Source: Acidihalobacter yilgarnensis
Lineage (GTDB): Bacteria > Pseudomonadota > Gammaproteobacteria > DSM-5130 > Acidihalobacteraceae
DNA length: 64,000 nt
Assembly: GCF_001753245.1 (NCBI RefSeq)
Contig: NZ_CP017415.1
Location: 2,322,501 to 2,386,500 of the forward strand
Direction of reading: 5' to 3'
The notes beneath the pieces are model-generated. The model did not search any database and was not told the origin of the DNA. It was given only the letters and a program-made list of their open reading frames with translations. The translations under genes were made by a program, and so were the position numbers. Positions within the stretch are counted from its first letter, which is position 1. The number at the start of each line of letters is the position of its first letter. Below are positions 35,906 to 46,384 of this stretch, one piece after another.

Positions 35906-37570
35906 CTAAACCCTAAACTGTCCCACCAAGGATTGCAGCTGAGCGGCCAGCCTCGCCAGCTCTTCACTGGCTACGGCAGTCTGCTGAGACCCCGTCGCCG
36001 TCTGCTGCGTCGCCTGGCTGATGTTGCTGATATTGCGGTCTATTTCATCGCTCACCGAAGATTGCTCCTCGGCCGCACTCGCGATCAACGCGTTCATATC
36101 GTTGATTCGAGCCACTGATCGCGTGATCGCCCCCAGCGACTCATCCGCCGCCCGGGCCTGCTCGACGCTTGCGCGCGCACGGTCTCGTCCGGCCTCCATT
36201 ACCCGTACCGCATTTTTGGTGCCCCCCTGCAGGCGCTCGATCATGGCGCGAATTTCCTCCGTCGAATCCTGCGTGCGCTTGGCCAACGTACGCACCTCAT
36301 CCGCCACCACGGCGAAACCTCGACCTTGCTCGCCAGCCCGTGCTGCCTCGATCGCCGCGTTCAGTGCCAATAGATTCGTCTGCTCCGATATCCCACTGAT
36401 CACGGCCAGCACCTGACCTATTTGAGCACTGTCTCCCTCAACGCCTTGGATCACTTGCGCCGCCTGCTCGACCTCTGCGGCCAACGCATCGATGGCACTC
36501 ACGGCCTTGCCCACGACTTGACGTCCCTGCTGAGCCTCCCCATCAGCGATCCTGGCGGCCTGAGCGGCCTCGTTGGCGTGTTTCGCGACCTCCATCACGG
36601 TCGCCGACATTTGGTTCATGGCGGCCGCCACCTGATCAGTCTCCGACTGCTGGCGGCGAACGTGACGACTGGTTTCCTCACTGGTTGCCGACAATTCCTC
36701 TGCTGCCGCTGCCAGTTGCGAGGTCGAACCGGACACCTGCTTGATCAGGTGTTGAATGCGATCGACGAAGCGGTTGAAGGCGACCGCCAAGGTACCGACT
36801 TCGTCGCCCCGATTCTCATCGAGACGTTGAGTCAAATCCCCTTCTCCCTTGGCAATTTCACCCAAACGCTGCGTCACCATACCCAACGGACGAGTCACCG
36901 AACGACCCAGCCATGTCACGAGTAGCAGACCGATCACCAAGGCCACGATGGCGACCAACCCATACTGGAGCATCTGCGCATGGAAGGCTCGCTCCAAATC
37001 CACCATGTATAAACCTGAACCGATCACCCAACCCCAGGCCGGCACGGCGGCCACATAAGCCACCTTATCCACCGGTTCGGTCTGGCCCGGCAATGGCCAA
37101 ACGTACCAGATATATCCGCTGCCCTGGCGCTGAACGAGATTGACGATATCGTCGTAGATCGGCTTGCCGTGAGCGTCCTTGAAATCGCTCAGATCACGGC
37201 CATCCAACGCCGGCTTAAACGGGTGCATCACCATGCGCGGCTGCATGTCGTTAATCCAAAAGTAGCCGTACTTGCCGTAGCGCAGGCTGGCCACCGCCTC
37301 CATTGCGGCGGCCTTGGCCTGGGCCTCGGTCAATTTGCCCGCCTCCGCGCGTTTAACAAATCCCTGCACCAGGCTGGCTGCGGTCTGTACCTCACGCTGA
37401 ACTTGCCCTTCGCGCTCCGTCATCAGGCGATGATCGGCATCCCAAAGACTAAATACCGTGGTCGCGATCAGCAACAGCACGAAGGCAATGCCCATGAGAT
37501 AGAGGCGTCCTTGAATGGTGCCCATCCAAGCCCAAAAACCTGATTTACCGTATTGCTTTTGAGAGGACAT
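35906..37570 (-). CDS. Methyl-accepting chemotaxis protein with periplasmic single-Cache sensor
   Basis: A 554-residue chemoreceptor: transmembrane helix 1 (about 20-40), a periplasmic sCache_2 domain with [20 protein letters not shown] and [13 protein letters not shown], transmembrane helix 2 near residue 200, HAMP ([28 protein letters not shown]) and the signalling hairpin with the tip [20 protein letters not shown]. sCache_2 domains usually sense small organic acids; the ligand is unknown here. The ATG at 37570 has GAGGAG upstream. Its sequence differs from the two receptors that follow upstream. Confidence 0.93.
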   Translation of the reverse strand: MSSQKQYGKSGFWAWMGTIQGRLYLMGIAFVLLLIATTVFSLWDADHRLMTEREGQVQREVQTAASLVQGFVKRAEAGKLTEAQAKAAAMEAVASLRYGKYGYFWINDMQPRMVMHPFKPALDGRDLSDFKDAHGKPIYDDIVNLVQRQGSGYIWYVWPLPGQTEPVDKVAYVAAVPAWGWVIGSGLYMVDLERAFHAQMLQYGLVAIVALVIGLLLVTWLGRSVTRPLGMVTQRLGEIAKGEGDLTQRLDENRGDEVGTLAVAFNRFVDRIQHLIKQVSGSTSQLAAAAEELSATSEETSRHVRRQQSETDQVAAAMNQMSATVMEVAKHANEAAQAARIADGEAQQGRQVVGKAVSAIDALAAEVEQAAQVIQGVEGDSAQIGQVLAVISGISEQTNLLALNAAIEAARAGEQGRGFAVVADEVRTLAKRTQDSTEEIRAMIERLQGGTKNAVRVMEAGRDRARASVEQARAADESLGAITRSVARINDMNALIASAAEEQSSVSDEIDRNISNISQATQQTATGSQQTAVASEELARLAAQLQSLVGQFRV

Positions 37571-37641
37571 TCGCTCCTCGTCGTTTCTTATGTCTACGTT
37601 AATCCGGGATAATCCATACGCACAGTGGCCCCCAAATGAAC

Positions 37642-37673
37642 GCGCAACCGTGTCCGGGCGGACACGGTTGCGC
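37642..37673 (-). terminator. 14-bp hairpin downstream of the second chemoreceptor gene
   Basis: A perfect 14-bp stem (GCGCAACCGTGTCC with its complement) and a 4-nt loop lie between the stop at 37722 and the next gene. Only a weak T-rich stretch follows. Confidence 0.6.
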
Positions 37674-37721
37674 TCAAATATCGACCTTATCAGGGTAATC
37701 AATGCCGCGGCGTGACGATTC

Positions 37722-39362
37722 CTACGCCGCGTGGATCTTGAATTGCGAGACGAGGGCCTGCAAACCAGCCGACAGACGTGCCAACTCCTCGCTTGCCGAG
37801 GCCGTCTGCTGCGACCCCGTCAGCGTCTGCTCCGTCACCTGACTGATGTTGCTGATGTTGCGGTTAATCTCCTCCGCCACCGACGACTGCTCCTCCGCCG
37901 CGCTCGCAATCAGCGCGTTCATGTCGTTGATCCGCGTCACCGCCTCCGTGATCGTACGCAGCGAACCATCCGCTTCCCGCGCCTTCTCCACGCTCTTGCT
38001 CGCGCGCTCACGCCCCGTATCCATCGCCGATACCGCTGCCTTCGCTCCGTTCTGCAGCTGTTCGATCATCCCCCGGATTTCCTCCGTCGAGTCCTGCGTC
38101 CGCTTGGCCAATGTGCGCACCTCGTCCGCAACCACGGCAAAACCACGACCCTGCTCGCCCGCACGCGCCGCCTCGATCGCCGCATTCAATGCCAGCAGGT
38201 TCGTTTGCTCCGAAATCCCGCTGATCACCTCCAACACCCGGCCAATCTGCGCGCTGTCACCCTCCAGCTTCTGAATCGCCTGCGCTACCCGCTCAACCTC
38301 ACTCGCCAGCGTGTCGATCGCCTTGACCGCTTCACCCACCACCTGCCGGCCCTGCCGCGCCTCGCCATCCGCGTGCTGCGCCGCCTGCGCCGCGTCGCTC
38401 GCGTTGCGCGCCACTTCCTGCACCGTCGTCGACATCTCGTGCATCGCCGTCGCCACTTGATCCGTCTCCGACTGCTGGCGCCGTACCTGCTCGCTGCTCT
38501 CTTCGCTCGTCGCCGACAATTCTTCCGCCGCCGCCGCCAGCTGCGCCGTCGATCCCGACACCTGCATCACGACCTGCTGAATCCGCTCTACGAAGCGGTT
38601 AAACGAACGCCCCAAATGGTCCAGCTCGTCGCGCCCATGATCCGGCATCCGCCGCGTCAGATCGCCCTCGCCTTCGGCAATGTCATCCATCACCCGGATC
38701 GCACCACTCAGACGCCTGACCATCGTGAAAATCGCCAAACCCGTCAATCCTCCTCCCACCAATACCGCCAAAATCAGCAGCAAGGTACTCCAGAAAGCGG
38801 ATTCACCCAGAGAGCGGCTCACCCGTTTGCGGTCCACATCCTGGATCTTGCCGATCTGGCCGCTCAGCTTGTCGAGAGTGACCCGTATCTGGAACCACTG
38901 CGGTTGAGCCTGCTGCGTCAGCAGGCTCTGTGCCTGCGCGTTCTGTTCGTTGTCAAGCAAGCGCACCATCTCCAACCGGGCCGCCCGGTTCTCCTTCCAC
39001 AGTCGGTCCACCTTGTCGATCGTCTCGCTGAGCTGAGGCAGCTCGGCGCCTTGTTCTCTGACCGTTGCCAGAGCTACGTCGAATTTGCGGATGCCGCCCT
39101 CGACTACCTTCTGCCAAGGTCCCTGAATAGCGTTGCCCAGGATGATTCGATTACGCAACGCGGTGCCCGAAAGCAAGCCCTGAACCGTCATGGTCTGAAT
39201 CGCGCGCTCCAGCGGCACGTCGCGCTGCCCTACCTTGGCGAAGGCATCGCTGATACTGCGCTGATACATCAGAGTCACGGTTACCGCGCCCACGACCAGC
39301 AGCACGGCAAGCCCCGCTGCAGCTAATAAACGGCCCTTGAGCGTAAGGGGAATTAGTGTCAT
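37722..39362 (-). CDS. Methyl-accepting chemotaxis protein with four-helix-bundle-type sensor (copy A)
   Basis: A 546-residue chemoreceptor: transmembrane helix 1 (about 9-30), a roughly 155-residue periplasmic helical domain of 4HB_MCP type, transmembrane helix 2 near 190-212, HAMP ([27 protein letters not shown]) and the signalling domain with [20 protein letters not shown]. From residue about 200 to the end it is essentially identical to the next receptor upstream, while the sensor differs. The ATG at 39362 follows GGAGGG. A sigma-28 promoter lies about 110 nt upstream. Confidence 0.94.
   Translation of the reverse strand: MTLIPLTLKGRLLAAAGLAVLLVVGAVTVTLMYQRSISDAFAKVGQRDVPLERAIQTMTVQGLLSGTALRNRIILGNAIQGPWQKVVEGGIRKFDVALATVREQGAELPQLSETIDKVDRLWKENRAARLEMVRLLDNEQNAQAQSLLTQQAQPQWFQIRVTLDKLSGQIGKIQDVDRKRVSRSLGESAFWSTLLLILAVLVGGGLTGLAIFTMVRRLSGAIRVMDDIAEGEGDLTRRMPDHGRDELDHLGRSFNRFVERIQQVVMQVSGSTAQLAAAAEELSATSEESSEQVRRQQSETDQVATAMHEMSTTVQEVARNASDAAQAAQHADGEARQGRQVVGEAVKAIDTLASEVERVAQAIQKLEGDSAQIGRVLEVISGISEQTNLLALNAAIEAARAGEQGRGFAVVADEVRTLAKRTQDSTEEIRGMIEQLQNGAKAAVSAMDTGRERASKSVEKAREADGSLRTITEAVTRINDMNALIASAAEEQSSVAEEINRNISNISQVTEQTLTGSQQTASASEELARLSAGLQALVSQFKIHAA
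37726..38761. repeat. ~1036-bp near-identical direct repeat, copy 1
   Basis: This block matches 39671-40706 (offset 1945 bp) with a single mismatch that I can see (38707 C versus 40652 T). It covers the last ~340 codons of both receptor genes and stops within a few bases of the stop codons. Sequence on both outer sides diverges. Confidence 0.9.
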
Positions 39363-39468
39363 CGGCAGACCCTCCAAAAACCATTTCTAATGAGTGTGTT
39401 TTATTGTTTTAAATCCTCGTTTGACTCCCTCCATGGAGTCTGGCCCGCTAGCAACGGGGCAGAAAGTA

Positions 39469-39495
39469 TATCGTCAGATGAGGACAAAACCTTAA
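39469..39495 (-). promoter_or_regulatory. Sigma-28 promoter of chemoreceptor copy A
   Basis: Minus-strand TAAGGTTT - 11 nt - GACGATAT: 7/8 and 6/8 matches to the sigma-28 boxes with ideal spacing. The 304-bp gap 39363-39666 otherwise holds only the hairpin at 39598-39625 and AT-rich sequence. Confidence 0.6.
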
Positions 39496-39597
39496 AAACC
39501 ATATTAAAAACAATGCCAACATCCGCTATCGGTCTTTAGAGAACGAGCCTGCCAGCCTTACCGGACGGCACCAACCACTCAGCTGCACAACGAAAGA

Positions 39598-39625
39598 CGC
39601 CCGGCCAATGGATATCGACCGGGCG
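39598..39625 (-). terminator. Possible terminator after chemoreceptor copy B
   Basis: CGCCCGG / CCGGGCG 7-bp stem with a 14-nt loop, followed on the minus strand by TCTTTCGTT, 42 bp past the copy-B stop. A moderate candidate. Confidence 0.4.
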
Positions 39626-39666
39626 CCCAAAAATTCCAAGAAGAAAATATTATTAAGGTTGTAACA

Positions 39667-41307
39667 TCAAGCCGCGTGGATCTTGAATTGCGAGACGAGG
39701 GCCTGCAAACCAGCCGACAGACGTGCCAACTCCTCGCTTGCCGAGGCCGTCTGCTGCGACCCCGTCAGCGTCTGCTCCGTCACCTGACTGATGTTGCTGA
39801 TGTTGCGGTTAATCTCCTCCGCCACCGACGACTGCTCCTCCGCCGCGCTCGCAATCAGCGCGTTCATGTCGTTGATCCGCGTCACCGCCTCCGTGATCGT
39901 ACGCAGCGAACCATCCGCTTCCCGCGCCTTCTCCACGCTCTTGCTCGCGCGCTCACGCCCCGTATCCATCGCCGATACCGCTGCCTTCGCTCCGTTCTGC
40001 AGCTGTTCGATCATCCCCCGGATTTCCTCCGTCGAGTCCTGCGTCCGCTTGGCCAATGTGCGCACCTCGTCCGCAACCACGGCAAAACCACGACCCTGCT
40101 CGCCCGCACGCGCCGCCTCGATCGCCGCATTCAATGCCAGCAGGTTCGTTTGCTCCGAAATCCCGCTGATCACCTCCAACACCCGGCCAATCTGCGCGCT
40201 GTCACCCTCCAGCTTCTGAATCGCCTGCGCTACCCGCTCAACCTCACTCGCCAGCGTGTCGATCGCCTTGACCGCTTCACCCACCACCTGCCGGCCCTGC
40301 CGCGCCTCGCCATCCGCGTGCTGCGCCGCCTGCGCCGCGTCGCTCGCGTTGCGCGCCACTTCCTGCACCGTCGTCGACATCTCGTGCATCGCCGTCGCCA
40401 CTTGATCCGTCTCCGACTGCTGGCGCCGTACCTGCTCGCTGCTCTCTTCGCTCGTCGCCGACAATTCTTCCGCCGCCGCCGCCAGCTGCGCCGTCGATCC
40501 CGACACCTGCATCACGACCTGCTGAATCCGCTCTACGAAGCGGTTAAACGAACGCCCCAAATGGTCCAGCTCGTCGCGCCCATGATCCGGCATCCGCCGC
40601 GTCAGATCGCCCTCGCCTTCGGCAATGTCATCCATCACCCGGATCGCACCATTCAGACGCCTGACCATCGTGAAAATCGCCAAACCCGTCAATCCTCCTC
40701 CCACCAGTACCGCCAAAATTAATAAGCCTGTACTCCAAACGGCTGACTGGTGCAGCTGCGCTTGAATATGCCGGCGATCCTGCAGCTGGATGCGATTGAC
40801 CGTGGCGTCCAACTCATCCAAGAGTTTGTAAATCTCGTTCCAGGTCGGTTGGGCTTGCTGGCTAAGCAGATTTTGCGCCTCCGCACTCTGCTCCCCCTTA
40901 AGCAAGTCCACCAGATGCAAGCGCTGCGCCCTGTTCTTGCGCCACAATATGTCGATCTTCTGCAACAATGCCTCCAGGCGAGGGCGTCCGACCGCTTTTG
41001 CCGCCGCGATCCGATATGCCGCGTCGAAACCCTTGAGACCCTCGGCAGTTTCCTTGTCCCAGGGCTGCAAAATCGCATCGCCTTGGATGATACGGTCGCG
41101 GATCGCCGTGCCAGACAACAAGCCATTCAGCATCATCTGCTCCGCGCTCCGCTTGAGCGGGGCATCGCGTACGCCGGCCAACTCAATCGATGCGCTGATG
41201 CCCCGCTGGAAGTTCAGCGTCACCACCACGGCACCAATTACCAGCAAAATGGCCAGGCACGCCGATGCCAAGAGGCGCCCCTTGAGCGAAATGGGAATAA
41301 CGGTCAT
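39667..41307 (-). CDS. Methyl-accepting chemotaxis protein with four-helix-bundle-type sensor (copy B)
   Basis: A 546-residue chemoreceptor with the same layout as copy A: start [16 protein letters not shown], transmembrane helix 1, periplasmic helical sensor, transmembrane helix 2, HAMP and signalling tip. The sensor is clearly related to but diverged from copy A, while the HAMP-to-C-terminus part is the same sequence. It therefore reports a different or altered ligand to the same kinase array. The ATG at 41307 lies past a longer unsupported frame. I see no convincing sigma-28 promoter in the 199 bp upstream. Confidence 0.94.
   Translation of the reverse strand: MTVIPISLKGRLLASACLAILLVIGAVVVTLNFQRGISASIELAGVRDAPLKRSAEQMMLNGLLSGTAIRDRIIQGDAILQPWDKETAEGLKGFDAAYRIAAAKAVGRPRLEALLQKIDILWRKNRAQRLHLVDLLKGEQSAEAQNLLSQQAQPTWNEIYKLLDELDATVNRIQLQDRRHIQAQLHQSAVWSTGLLILAVLVGGGLTGLAIFTMVRRLNGAIRVMDDIAEGEGDLTRRMPDHGRDELDHLGRSFNRFVERIQQVVMQVSGSTAQLAAAAEELSATSEESSEQVRRQQSETDQVATAMHEMSTTVQEVARNASDAAQAAQHADGEARQGRQVVGEAVKAIDTLASEVERVAQAIQKLEGDSAQIGRVLEVISGISEQTNLLALNAAIEAARAGEQGRGFAVVADEVRTLAKRTQDSTEEIRGMIEQLQNGAKAAVSAMDTGRERASKSVEKAREADGSLRTITEAVTRINDMNALIASAAEEQSSVAEEINRNISNISQVTEQTLTGSQQTASASEELARLSAGLQALVSQFKIHAA
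39671..40706. repeat. ~1036-bp near-identical direct repeat, copy 2
   Basis: Partner of 37726-38761, lying in the same orientation. Identity ends at the region encoding the second transmembrane helix (first differences past 40706). Confidence 0.9.
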
Positions 41308-41433
41308 TCGAATGCCCTCTAAATCTGATCTGTGATTAAGTAACAACCCATCTGGGTATGCATGAGGTCGGCATTCCTGCTTTGTTTTAATAGATAATTC
41401 TTATCGAAAAGACGTCGGACAAAACAATCCCGC

Positions 41434-41450
41434 CCCGCGCGCTGCGCGGG
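41434..41450 (-). terminator. Possible terminator after fliK
   Basis: CCCGCGC / GCGCGGG 7-bp stem with a 3-nt loop, followed on the minus strand by GCGGGATTGTTTTG. It lies 57 bp past the fliK stop. Confidence 0.4.
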
Positions 41451-41506
41451 CCAGGATCAAAAATCAGCGCGATTATATCGACTACGATGCGGTCGCCAAC
41501 CCTCTA

Positions 41507-42771
41507 TCAAGCGTAGGCGTCGATCAAACCCCGGTTCAAAGACTGCCAACCGACGGACGGTAGCGCCGCGAATTCCGCGTCAGCTTCGGCGAAGGGCATG
41601 GCGGACGCGGCGCCTTGGCCGGCGCCATAACCTCCGCCTTGGGCAAACCCACCACCGCCACCAGAACCATAGGACAGCTGCCCATTGCCCAGTGCCTGTT
41701 GCTGTACGCTGACACTCACCTGCTGACTACCACCCTGCCCCAACAATTCGCGTAGCTGCGGCGTCGCCGCATCCAAAGCACTCTTCACCAACGCATGATG
41801 AGTCTGGAAAAGAATCTGGGTCTGATCTCCCAGGATGTGCACCGATATCTGCAGCGGACCGAGTTGAGGCGGATTTATCTGTAGGGTCGCCGCCTGCTGT
41901 CCCTGACCAATCATCCAGCTGACTTGTCCATTCAAGACCTGTGCAAAACCAGGCTGTCCAGGCGCGGGGGCGGAGTTCCGGGTGCAAGACCCGAAGAAGG
42001 TTGACCGGTGGTGGCGACCAGCTGCATCAAGGGTCCGGCTGGCAAACCACCCGCGGTCGCCGTGACGCCCCCCCCTCTGACGGAGGCCAATGCGGTGAAG
42101 GCCGCTGATACGCCAGTTTGTCCGCTGCCGGCCCCCTTGGTGTTGAACAGACTGGCATCGGCCAGTAATTGCTGCCAACTGTTGCTACCTGGGCGACCGC
42201 TATTGCCGTCCGTTGCGCTGGACTTCGCATGAGGCCCGACATTCACACCTTTGGGTGGGCTTGTGGCAGCTCCATTTCCCGTCATCCGTGATGGTGGCGC
42301 GGCATCCATTCGCACCGACAGCGGCAACACCGGGATCGTGGGCGGCAATCCATTGCCCGCCTGCCCTGGCGTCGAATTCGCGTTCGAATCGCTGCTTTTG
42401 GTTTGTTTCCCCGTGTGCTGAGCGGTCTGACCACCCGTAGACTGGACACGCTTGTCAGCTGCGGACGACGCCTGCGCCTGTGAGGTGGATTGCGACGAAT
42501 GCACTGCCTGCTCGGACCGAGACGCGTGCCCATTGTGCTGTTGCTTGGGCTGAACTGCCTGCGGTTTCGCGCTGCCCCCTACGGCGGATAGAGCCTGCGT
42601 GGGTACGGCATTGGCGGACAGCTGGGGCGGGGCAGGCTGGTGTTGCTGTGAAAGCTGCTGCAGCGTTAGCGCAAAGCCGTTCGCCGTTGGGCCGGTGGGC
42701 GGCGCGCTCATCGCAGCCGGCGCACTGGCTTGCGGAACGGCCTGCAATGCGGCTGTCAGGCTCGTACTCAC
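41507..42771 (-). pseudogene. fliK: fliK, flagellar hook-length control protein, disrupted by a frameshift
   Basis: The gene is split over two frames. The first (GTG 42771 to 41932) is a Gln/Ser/Ala/Pro-rich ruler region; the second (to 41507) has the FliK C-terminal domain (VLNGQVSWMIGQGQQAATLQ, then PPQLGPLQISVHI) and a Gly-rich tail. The crossing point that keeps protein-like sequence on both sides is the C5 run at 41965-41969 (coding strand): one added C gives GTPPPAPGQPGFAQVLNGQV. Read as given, the product lacks the FlhB-contacting domain. FliK measures the hook and triggers the export switch. A sigma-54-type promoter lies 41 nt upstream of the GTG. Confidence 0.88.
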
Positions 42772-42811
42772 GCTGCACTCATAGTTGATATGCGGATCAT
42801 GATCAATATCA

Positions 42812-42827
42812 AGCAAAGCACATGCCA
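42812..42827 (-). promoter_or_regulatory. Sigma-54-type promoter of fliK
   Basis: Minus-strand TGGCATG-TGCT-TTGCT, one mismatch from TGGCACG-N4-TTGCT, placed between the fliJ stop (42835) and fliK. It suggests fliK is transcribed separately from fliE-fliJ. Confidence 0.65.
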
Positions 42828-42834
42828 GGCAGGT

Positions 42835-43278
42835 TTAGTCGGACTGGGTCCGCCCCTGGCCACGCGCCGCGGCGAACTCGTCCGATTCACGTTGTTCCCG
42901 TCGGGCGGCCACTATTCGTGCCTCCTGTTCGTAGCGCAGCACGACTTGATTCAGTGCCTCCTGCCGGCTGTGCAGACCGAGCCAAGTTGCCCGTCCCGCT
43001 TGAAAGGCCGATTCCGCTTCCTCAAGCACGCGTTGCTGCGCCTGCCCGGCATCGGCCAAGCGCTGAAGGAACAATCGATAATCCAGTAGATCGCCCATGC
43101 TCATGCTCTCACCCTGCATGCGCTGCGCATATTCCTGTTCCCAGCCCTTGAGTTCGCTCAGCCGCGTACGCGCCGCCTCAACAGCACGTCCCAGCTCAGC
43201 GAGCTGCACCGCCGCCTCGCTGGCATTGCGGGCGGCCAGAGCTTGCACGGGCTTAAGTCGATCTGCACGCATACTCAT
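42835..43278 (-). CDS. fliJ: FliJ, flagellar export ATPase stalk protein
   Basis: A 147-residue, charged, alpha-helical coiled-coil protein (RLKPVQALAARNASEAAVQLAELGRAVE onward) of the FliJ family, which inserts into the FliI hexamer and contacts FlhA. Its ATG overlaps the true end of fliI by ATGA, which itself supports the corrected fliI reading frame. Confidence 0.9.
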   Translation of the reverse strand: MSMRADRLKPVQALAARNASEAAVQLAELGRAVEAARTRLSELKGWEQEYAQRMQGESMSMGDLLDYRLFLQRLADAGQAQQRVLEEAESAFQAGRATWLGLHSRQEALNQVVLRYEQEARIVAARREQRESDEFAAARGQGRTQSD

Positions 43279-44716
43279 ATCAGGGTTCGTGTATCAGTGT
43301 AATCGCCTAGGTGCCGGGCGAGCTCGATCGGTTCACCCGCGTCCATGTTCTGGCTTTGCACCTGCGACGGTGGGTGGAAAAACGCCGTCAGTGCCCCAGC
43401 ACTACCCGCGAAATCAATACCCTCAGACATGGATTGCTGCAGAAATCGCTCCAGCTCCGGATAGCGTGCGATGGCCTCGTCGACATTCGGATCGCTACCT
43501 GCCTGATAAGCACCGACACTAATCAGATCCCGGTGGGCACTGTAAGCCGCATAAAGTTGTCTGAAACGTCGCGCCAAAGCCAGTTGGTCGGGGGGATAAC
43601 CTCATGCATCACGCGCGATATCGAAGCCTCGATATCGATCGCGGGATAACGTCCGCGCTCGGCAATCTGGCGCGACAGGACGATATGTCCATCCAGTATG
43701 GCTCTTGCCGCGTCTGCTATGGGATCGTTGGGATCATCCCCCTCAGTCAGCACGGTGTAAAAGGCTGTGATCGAACCCTCGCTGTCGCGACTGCCGGTAC
43801 CCGCACGCTCGACCAATTGCGGCAATTTGGCAAATACGGAAGGCGTGTAGCCCTTGGTCGCCGGTGGTTCTCCGATCGCCAATGCGATCTCGCGCTGCGC
43901 CTGTGCGAACCGGGTTAGCGAATCGATCAGCAGCAACACCTTGAGACCCTTCGAACGAAAATATTCAGCCACTGCTGTCGCATACCAAGCCCCATGCAGA
44001 CGCATTAAGGGCGGATCGTCCGCCGGCGAAGCGATCACAACCGCGCGCGCAAGCCCAGCCTCCCCCAGGCTTTGCTGGACGAATTCCTTGACCTCACGAC
44101 CGCGCTCGCCAATCAAACCGACCACCGTGACATCGGCCTCGGTATAACGCGTCATCATCCCCAGCAATACGCTTTTGCCCACGCCGCTGCCAGCGAACAG
44201 ACCCATACGCTGCCCCCGGCCGACGCTGATCAGGGCATTGATCGCCCGGATGCCGACGTTCAGCGGCTCACGGATCGGGCGGCGCGCCAACGGATTGATC
44301 GGGTGCCCGGTCAGAGCCACGGTATCCGGGGTGCGTATGGGGCCTTTACCATCGAGCGGCCGGCCAATGCCGTCGAGCACACGCCCGAGCAGCTCCGGTC
44401 CCACGGCAACGTTATGCGCCGTTCCCAGCGGGATGACCCGCGCATTGGGCGTCAACCCGCGGATGTCGCCGACCGGCATCAGAAAAACCTTCTCACCCGA
44501 AAAACCGACCACTTCGGCCTCGACCCGCTGACCGTGCGCGGTGACAATTTCGCAACGTCCGCCAATCGGCATTTCGCAACCAACAGCCTCCAGCGTCAGT
44601 CCGACCATTCGGGTCAAGCGCCCCTCCGCGATCAAGGGACGCGTCACCTGTGCCCGTTGGCGCGCCTGTGCCAGGGTTTCGCTCCAACCCGCCAGGCGAT
44701 CCTCGCGCGCGCTCAC
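43275..44716 (-). pseudogene. fliI: fliI, flagellar export ATPase, disrupted by a frameshift near its 3' end
   Basis: The main frame (GTG 44716 to 43523) gives an F1-beta-like ATPase with P-loop [13 protein letters not shown] near residue 170, Walker [18 protein letters not shown] and the arginine-finger region. It then ends abruptly in [21 protein letters not shown]. The expected C-terminus ([20 protein letters not shown], then GAYQAGSDPNVDEAIARYPE) is present in the next frame down to 43275. The frames meet at a C6 run (43590-43595); one more C gives [20 protein letters not shown]. The complete protein would be 480 residues. The overlap with fliH and fliJ is operon-like. Confidence 0.93.
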
Positions 44717-45384
44717 GGGGCTTCAGGCTCGCTGCGACTATCGCCCAGTACACGGGCCGCAATCTGGTTGAGTCGGTGCTCCACGGTGGCATCCACTCGG
44801 CTGACATCCGAGCGTACGCGACATCCGCCGCGGGCCAGCGCAGCATCCTCGACCACGCGCCACGCATGTTCGCCCTCGCCCTCCGGCATTATCTCGCGAA
44901 CCAGACGCGCGTCATCGGGATGCAACTCCAGGCGCACGTCGCTCGCGTATGACGGCAACGCCTGGAGCGCTTCACGCACCACCGCGACGATCTCGCCCGG
45001 CGAGGTGGCCAGCTCGCGCCTGACCAGCTGGCGGGCGATGGCAACGGTAAGCGCCAGTAACTCTTCACCGACCCGTTCGCCCATTTCCTCCAGTGGGCGC
45101 GCCAGCGTATACAGGATTTCATCAAGCCGCTCTACGCGGATACGGGCCTCCTGCTCCGCAGCAGCCAAGCCCTCCGTATGCCCCTGGCGAAAACCTTCCT
45201 CTCGTGCGGCAGCTTCCACCTGTTCGAGTTGGTCGGCGGTAAACGGATGCCGGCCCAAGGTCTCAACCTCTTCCGATATCGGACTGCCAGTCTCAATCGT
45301 TTCGACCATGGGCTGTAAGTCCATGGAAGGCACCTGCCACAGGCTGGCAACATCGCTCGATTCACCAAGGATGAGCTTAGACAT
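44713..45384 (-). CDS. fliH: FliH, negative regulator/stator of the FliI ATPase
   Basis: A 223-residue protein with the FliH pattern: a short N-terminal FliN-binding region, a helical Glu/Ala/Gly-rich central part ([25 protein letters not shown]) and a C-terminal domain similar to F1-delta ([25 protein letters not shown]). It overlaps fliG by 8 bp and fliI by 4 bp. Confidence 0.93.
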   Translation of the reverse strand: MSKLILGESSDVASLWQVPSMDLQPMVETIETGSPISEEVETLGRHPFTADQLEQVEAAAREEGFRQGHTEGLAAAEQEARIRVERLDEILYTLARPLEEMGERVGEELLALTVAIARQLVRRELATSPGEIVAVVREALQALPSYASDVRLELHPDDARLVREIMPEGEGEHAWRVVEDAALARGGCRVRSDVSRVDATVEHRLNQIAARVLGDSRSEPEAP

Positions 45385-46384
45385 ATTCGTCCCCGCCCTT
45401 GCCCCCTAGCGCGATCTCGCCAGAATCGGCCATGCGCCTGGCCACGGCCAGGATTTCCTTCTGGGCAGCTTCGACCTCGCTCAGACGTACCGGGCCCTTT
45501 GCCTCCAGATCGTCGCGGAGCATTTCCGCCGCGCGCTTGGAAATATTCTTGAATATCTTCTCGCGCAGCGGCTCGTCGGCACCCTTGAGAGCGACCACCA
45601 GCGTTTCCGAAGCGACCTCACGCAGCAGACCCTGAATCGAACGATCATCCAGCTCTGCCAGGTTATCGAAGACGAACATCAGTTCCTCGATTTTCTGAGC
45701 AATATCCGAATCGTTTTCCGCGACAATCTCGATAATCGCGCTCTCGACGCTCGAATCCATGAAATTGAGGATATTGGCCGCACTCTTAAGTCCGCCGACT
45801 GCCGATGATTTGACGCTGGAATTACCGCTGAATTGGCGCTCAAGCACCTCATCGAGTTCTTTGATGGCGGATGGCTGCACAACATCCAGTGTCGCGATAC
45901 GCATGATCACGTCGGCACGCACTCGATCCTGAAGGTGCACCAGAACATCCGCGGCCTGATCCGCATCCAGGTGACTCAATACGATCGCGATGATCTGCGG
46001 ATGCTCCAACCTCACGACTTCGGCGATGGCTCGCGCGTCCATCCACTTGAGCTGATCGAGACCCCGCGAGTTATGGCCCGTCAGAATGCGGTCCATGATA
46101 CCGCCAGCCTTGTCCTCGCCCAGTGCCGTCACCAACACGTTACGGATATAATCATCGTTGCCGATACCCAGCGCCGTCTGATCGCCGACGATATCGATGA
46201 ACCGGCTCAGAACGTCGCTCACGGCCGAGCGCGATATCCCATTCAGCTCAGCCATCGCGGTGCCAATTTTCTGCACCTCGCGCGGCCCCATATGCTTGAG
46301 AATTTCGGCTGCTTCCTGCTCGCCCAGCGTCATCAACAGAATCGCCGCCCGCTGTGCGCCATTGACGGGAGCCGTGCTACTCAT
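45377..46384 (-). CDS. fliG: FliG, flagellar switch torque-generation protein
   Basis: A 335-residue C-ring protein. N-terminal FliF-binding domain, middle armadillo domain with the EHPQ-type motif (LEHPQIIAIVLSHLD) and C-terminal torque domain with charged residues in LMFVFDNLAELDDRSIQGLLREV. The ATG at 46384 overlaps the fliF stop by 8 bp, as is common; a longer frame into fliF is rejected. Confidence 0.96.
   Translation of the reverse strand: MSSTAPVNGAQRAAILLMTLGEQEAAEILKHMGPREVQKIGTAMAELNGISRSAVSDVLSRFIDIVGDQTALGIGNDDYIRNVLVTALGEDKAGGIMDRILTGHNSRGLDQLKWMDARAIAEVVRLEHPQIIAIVLSHLDADQAADVLVHLQDRVRADVIMRIATLDVVQPSAIKELDEVLERQFSGNSSVKSSAVGGLKSAANILNFMDSSVESAIIEIVAENDSDIAQKIEELMFVFDNLAELDDRSIQGLLREVASETLVVALKGADEPLREKIFKNISKRAAEMLRDDLEAKGPVRLSEVEAAQKEILAVARRMADSGEIALGGKGGDEYV

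Noticed and set aside
37731-39326. A 531-codon plus-strand open frame opposite chemoreceptor copy A (and a 348-codon one opposite copy B)
   Set aside because: It is the antisense shadow of a high-GC chemoreceptor gene: Arg/His/Leu-rich with no domain. Its similarity between the two copies simply mirrors the DNA repeat.
41366-41412. Sigma-28 promoter for chemoreceptor copy B around TTCGATAA
   Set aside because: The -10-like box is fair, but at 11-nt spacing the -35 region (TTGTTTTG) does not match TAAAGTTT.
42068-42075. G8 run inside the fliK N-terminal part as the frameshift site
   Set aside because: The downstream residues in the original frame (GGLPAGPLMQLVATTGQPSS) still look like FliK linker, whereas the alternative frame there is Arg/His/Trp-rich. 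The shift must be later, near 41965.
44072-45409. 445-codon plus-strand frame opposite fliI/fliH
   Set aside because: Composition is typical of an antisense frame (Arg/Ser/His-rich), and both genes beneath it are firmly identified.
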